The notes beneath the pieces were generated by a model. The model saw nothing but the letters and a program-made list of their open reading frames with translations, was not told the origin of the DNA and made no database searches. The position numbers and the translations under genes were made by a program. From Rubellimicrobium mesophilum DSM 19309 (GTDB lineage Bacteria; Pseudomonadota; Alphaproteobacteria; Rhodobacterales; Rhodobacteraceae), in contig NZ_KK088556.1 in NCBI RefSeq assembly GCF_000600335.2, positions 1 through 64,000 on the forward strand: a stretch of 64,000 bases of DNA, written 5' to 3'. Below, piece by piece: positions 61,036 to 64,000 of the stretch (the stretch's first letter is position 1; each line of letters begins with the position of its first letter).

Positions 61036-61611
61036 TCACTGGTCGGCGGTCGCGTCGCCGCCGGCGGCCTGGGCCTGCGTCGCGGCATCCATGACGAGCA
61101 TGGTCGAGTCGGCGTTGCAGGCCGTCATGATCGACGCCATCATCGGGTCCATCGCGCCGGTCGCGCTCTCGTCCATGGTGCCCGAGGCATCGGCGGAGGT
61201 GTCGGCCGAGGTGGTCTCGGTGTCGGTCACCGCCATGTCGTCGGTGGCCGCGCCGGTGTCAGCCGCCGCGGTGTCGGTCGTGCCGGTGTCGGTCGCCGCC
61301 ATGTCGTCGCTGGCCGCGCCGGTGTCAGCCGCCGCGGTGTCGGTCGTGCCGGTATCGGTCGCCGCCGCGTCGCCCGTCGTGCCGGTGGCGGCCGCCGCCG
61401 CGTCCGCAGCGGCCGTGTCGGTGGCCATCGTGTCCGTGGCCGTCGCGTCGCCGCCGCTCGCCATCGCGGTCTGCATGGACGTCAGCGCTTCCTGCTGCTG
61501 CGACGAGTCCATGGCGAGGAAATCGGCGCAGGTCATGGTCGCGGCGTCCTGGGCGAAGGCCGGAATGGCGGCCGCACCGGCCAGGATGGCCGTGGTCAAC
61601 AAGAGCTTCAT
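61036..61611 (-). CDS. HdeA-like periplasmic protein with a large Asp/Thr/Ala tandem-repeat insert
   Basis: A 191-residue exported protein, signal peptide 1–20 (…AAIPAFA). The parts before and after the insert, TMTCADFLAMDSSQQQEALT (Cys28) and MMASIMTACNADSTMLVMDA (Cys165), look like the two ends of an HdeA-type acid chaperone, whose single disulfide joins such cysteines. Between them lie some 110 residues made almost only of Ala, Asp, Thr, Gly, Ser, Met, with two nearly identical 22-residue units (84–105, 106–127) and shorter echoes. The insert is acidic and presumably unfolded. HdeA assignment is by pattern only. AGGGACC precedes the start closely. Confidence 0.7.
   Translation of the reverse strand: MKLLLTTAILAGAAAIPAFAQDAATMTCADFLAMDSSQQQEALTSMQTAMASGGDATATDTMATDTAAADAAAAATGTTGDAAATDTGTTDTAAADTGAASDDMAATDTGTTDTAAADTGAATDDMAVTDTETTSADTSADASGTMDESATGAMDPMMASIMTACNADSTMLVMDAATQAQAAGGDATADQ
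61222..61353. repeat. 66-base tandem repeat, two full units plus partial copies
   Basis: Unit 1 (61222–61287) and unit 2 (61288–61353) differ at only a few bases; a third, partial and diverged unit follows from 61354. It lies inside the HdeA-like gene and keeps its frame (22 codons). High nucleotide identity between units means recent duplication and likely copy-number variation between strains. Confidence 0.9.
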
Positions 61612-61750
61612 GAGGGACCTCCCAAAGTTGCCGCATGGCGCGGCCTCCGTGAAACTCCCGACATGGAGAAAAGTGCCGGACGCTCCGCGCCGGGGGCACC
61701 TCGTCGGCCAATTTCCGCGAGGCGGGGGGAGGTCGCGCCCCTCCCCCGCC

Positions 61751-64000
61751 TCAGACGAGCTCGGAGAGCCGCGCGAGGGCGGCGCGGAGCTGGGCTTCCT
61801 CGGCCTCGCGCAGGGCGAGGTTCTCGCGCGCCTCCTCGACCACCTCCTCGGCCGCCGACTCGACGAAGCGGGGGTTCGCGAGTCGGCCCCGCAGGGCGGC
61901 GGCCTCCTTGGCGGCCTTGTCGGCGCCCTTGGTCATGCGGGCGATCTCGGCCCGGATGTCGATCAGGCCCTCCAGCGGGAGGGCGAAGGTGGCGCCGGGG
62001 GTGGCGACGGTGAGGGAGCCGCGCGGGGCCGCGCCTTCGGTCGGCGCCTCGATGCGGGCGAGGCGCTGGATCAGGGCGGCGTTGCGGGCGAGGGCCTGGC
62101 GCGCGGCGGGGTCGGCCTCGGTCATCACCATGGGGACGGTGAGGCCGGCGGGGACGTTGAGCTGCGCGCGGGCGGAGCGCACGCCCTCGATGAGGGAGAT
62201 GGCCCAGCGCATCTCGGATTCGGCGCCCGGGTCCACGAGGTCCTGGGCGCGGTAGAGCGGCCAGTCGGCGTGGGCGAGGAGGGTCGGCCGCTGCGCGGTG
62301 GACTGCCAGAGGTCCTCGGTGATGAAGGGCATGAAGGGGTGCATGAGGATCAGGCACTGGTCGAGGACCCACGCCATGACGGCTTGCGTCTCGGCCTTGA
62401 GGGCGGCGTCCTCGCCCTGCAGGAGGGGCTTGGAGAACTCCACGTACCAGTCGCAGACCACGCCCCAGACGAAGGCGTGGAGCGCGTTGGCGGCGCCGTC
62501 GAAGCGGTAGCTGTCGAGCGCGGCGTCCACCTCCTCGCGCACGCGGGCGGTCTCGCCGATGATCCAGCGGTTCACGGGGGCGGTGGCCTGGGGGACGCCG
62601 GGCGCGCGGGGGGCCTGGAAGACGCCGTTCATCTCCGCGAAGCGGTGGGCGTTCCAGAGCTTGGTGCCGAAGTTGCGGTAGCCCGCGATCCGCTGGGTGG
62701 AGAGGCGCAGGTCGCGGCCCATGGCGGCCATCGCGGCGAGGGTGAAGCGGACGGCGTCGGCGCCGAACTCGTCGATGAGGTCGAGGGGGTCGAGGACGTT
62801 GCCCAGCGACTTGGACATCTTCTTGCCCTTCTCGTCCCGCACAAGGGCGTGGACGTAGACGGTGCGGAAGGGCACCTCGCCGACGAGGGCGAGGTCCATC
62901 ATCATCATCCGGGCGACCCAGAAGAAGATGATGTCGAAGCCGGTCACGAGGACGCTCGTGGGGTAATACTTGCGGAACTCCTCGGTCTCGTTGGGCCAGC
63001 CGAGGGTGCCGAGCGGCCAGAGGCCGGAGGAGAACCAGGTGTCGAGCACGTCGGGGTCGCGCCAGACGGGATAGACGAGCTTCGTCGGGTCCTGGGTCAG
63101 GTTGTAGTCGGCGAGGCCCTGCGCGAAGGCCTCCTCCGCCGCGCGGGCGTCCGTGACCTCGACGACGCGGGCGTGGTCGAGGGGATGAGGGAGCTCGGCG
63201 AGGGAGTCGGCGAAGCGGGTGGAGACGGCGGCGAAGTCCACGGCGCATTCGCGGCGGGGCTCGGCGCCCACGAAGTCGTCCTGGAGGAGGAGGTCGCCCA
63301 GCTCGATCTCGTTCAAGGCATCGTCGCCGGTCTCGTCGCGGAAGGCGCCGCGATGGAGGTCGAAGCCGTACCAGACGGGGATCTGGTGGCCCCACCAGAG
63401 CTGGCGCGAGATGCACCAGGGCTCGATGTTCTCGAGCCAGTGGAAATAGGTCTTGGCGTCCCGCTCGGGGAGGATCTGGGTCGCGCCGGTGCGGACGGCC
63501 TCGATGGCGGGGCCGACGATCTTCGCCGTATCGACGAACCACTGGTCGGTCAGCATGGGCTCGATGACCACGTTGGAGCGGTCGCCGAAGGGCTGCATGA
63601 TGGTCTTGGATTCGACGAAGGGCACGGGGCCGTCGGCGCTGGGGGCCATGACGGCGAGGCCCTCGGACTCGATCTGGCTGACCACGAGGCGGCGGGCCTC
63701 AAGGCGGTCGAGGCCGCGCATGTCGTCGGGGACGAGGTTGATCTGAAATAGTTCCTCATCTTTAGGAACCACCCGCAGCCGAGCCAGCCCACTCGCGATG
63801 CGAGCAGACTGCTCATAGGAAAGGCCGTCGGAGCGCATCCGGGCCTTGGTGTCCATCAGCGTGTAGAGCGGGATGCCGTTCCGCTGCGCGACGGCGTAGT
63901 CGTTGAAGTCGTGCGCGCCGGTGATCTTGACCGCGCCCGAGCCGAAGTTGGGGTCGGGATATTCGTCGGTGATGATCGGGATCAGGCGGCGGTGCGCCTT
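61751..64000 (-). CDS. valS: Valyl-tRNA synthetase, 5' end beyond the window
   Basis: The C-terminal 749 residues of a class Ia synthetase; some 250 N-terminal residues, including HIGH, lie to the right of the window. Present are part of the CP1 editing domain ([20 protein letters not shown]), [20 protein letters not shown], the KMSKS loop [20 protein letters not shown], the anticodon-binding domain and the C-terminal coiled coil (about the last 65 residues) typical of ValRS. A stretch at about 63736–63830 has clearly lower GC than the rest of the gene and reads unusual sequence ([18 protein letters not shown]), within the editing domain. Confidence 0.95.
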   Translation of the reverse strand, partial: KAHRRLIPIITDEYPDPNFGSGAVKITGAHDFNDYAVAQRNGIPLYTLMDTKARMRSDGLSYEQSARIASGLARLRVVPKDEELFQINLVPDDMRGLDRLEARRLVVSQIESEGLAVMAPSADGPVPFVESKTIMQPFGDRSNVVIEPMLTDQWFVDTAKIVGPAIEAVRTGATQILPERDAKTYFHWLENIEPWCISRQLWWGHQIPVWYGFDLHRGAFRDETGDDALNEIELGDLLLQDDFVGAEPRRECAVDFAAVSTRFADSLAELPHPLDHARVVEVTDARAAEEAFAQGLADYNLTQDPTKLVYPVWRDPDVLDTWFSSGLWPLGTLGWPNETEEFRKYYPTSVLVTGFDIIFFWVARMMMMDLALVGEVPFRTVYVHALVRDEKGKKMSKSLGNVLDPLDLIDEFGADAVRFTLAAMAAMGRDLRLSTQRIAGYRNFGTKLWNAHRFAEMNGVFQAPRAPGVPQATAPVNRWIIGETARVREEVDAALDSYRFDGAANALHAFVWGVVCDWYVEFSKPLLQGEDAALKAETQAVMAWVLDQCLILMHPFMPFITEDLWQSTAQRPTLLAHADWPLYRAQDLVDPGAESEMRWAISLIEGVRSARAQLNVPAGLTVPMVMTEADPAARQALARNAALIQRLARIEAPTEGAAPRGSLTVATPGATFALPLEGLIDIRAEIARMTKGADKAAKEAAALRGRLANPRFVESAAEEVVEEARENLALREAEEAQLRAALARLSELV

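Overview
The window is high-GC chromosomal DNA, dense in genes and free of recognisable insertion sequences, prophage, CRISPR arrays or tRNA genes. Gene content and order (mdh–sucC–sucD–sucA–sucB–lpd, betI-betC-betB-betA divergent from choXWV, the pair DUF1737/NnrU, a TauE/TIGR02186 pair, metF beside a LysR gene) point to an alphaproteobacterium of the Rhodobacterales (Roseobacter/Paracoccus relatives). The genus cannot be decided from the sequence alone.

Layout. 0.2–6.9 kb: housekeeping and envelope genes (VOC protein, L,D-transpeptidase, universal stress protein, CPBP protease, secreted trypsin-like protease, Nfu iron–sulfur scaffold, tsaB, rimI). 7.0–12.7 kb: an operon of a BMP-type nucleoside ABC importer with purine-nucleoside phosphorylase. 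12.8–16.0 kb: TauE/SafE exporter, TIGR02186 membrane protein and a RecD-like helicase. 16.1–18.9 kb: carboxylesterase, DUF1737, NnrU. 19.6–30.6 kb: a TCA-cycle cluster encoding malate dehydrogenase, succinyl-CoA synthetase and all three subunits of 2-oxoglutarate dehydrogenase, interrupted by an unknown periplasmic protein, a broken small gene and a MAPEG protein. 31.4–40.0 kb: aroQ, then choline and choline-O-sulfate uptake (choXWV) and oxidation to glycine betaine (betICBA). 40.0–45.6 kb: yebC, an SLC13 permease, a YmdB-type phosphoesterase, 5-formyl-THF cyclo-ligase, mgtE. 45.6–52.2 kb: guanine deaminase, a CAP-domain protein, a histidinol-phosphatase-like enzyme, regulators, a Bax-inhibitor-1 protein, rpmG. 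52.3–64 kb: RNase P RNA, amidase, lipoprotein, gatA/gatC, rhomboid protease, inositol monophosphatase, metF with its LysR neighbour, a repeat-containing HdeA-like protein and the 3' part of valS.

Three non-gene themes stand out. (1) Two diverged copies of a roughly 0.44–0.57 kb intergenic element (30708–31279 and, inverted, 60280–60719) share a 74-base palindromic module whose two spacers are both 42 bases, a hairpin with a UUCG loop that shows one compensatory base-pair change, and several short identical blocks. This is the best candidate for something undescribed here. (2) A family of short GTAG-headed inverted repeats (REP/BIME-like) sits at gene ends. (3) At least six genes, including the normally essential gatA, carry single-base frame breaks, mostly in or beside short G/C runs. 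Uncorrected sequencing indels explain this better than decay.

Functional links: purine salvage (importer, phosphorylase, guanine deaminase), osmoprotection (bet/cho), and central carbon flux (mdh-suc-lpd) are the main coherent systems. Several periplasmic substrate-binding-protein genes are followed by strong stem-loops that probably raise their expression over the permeases downstream.
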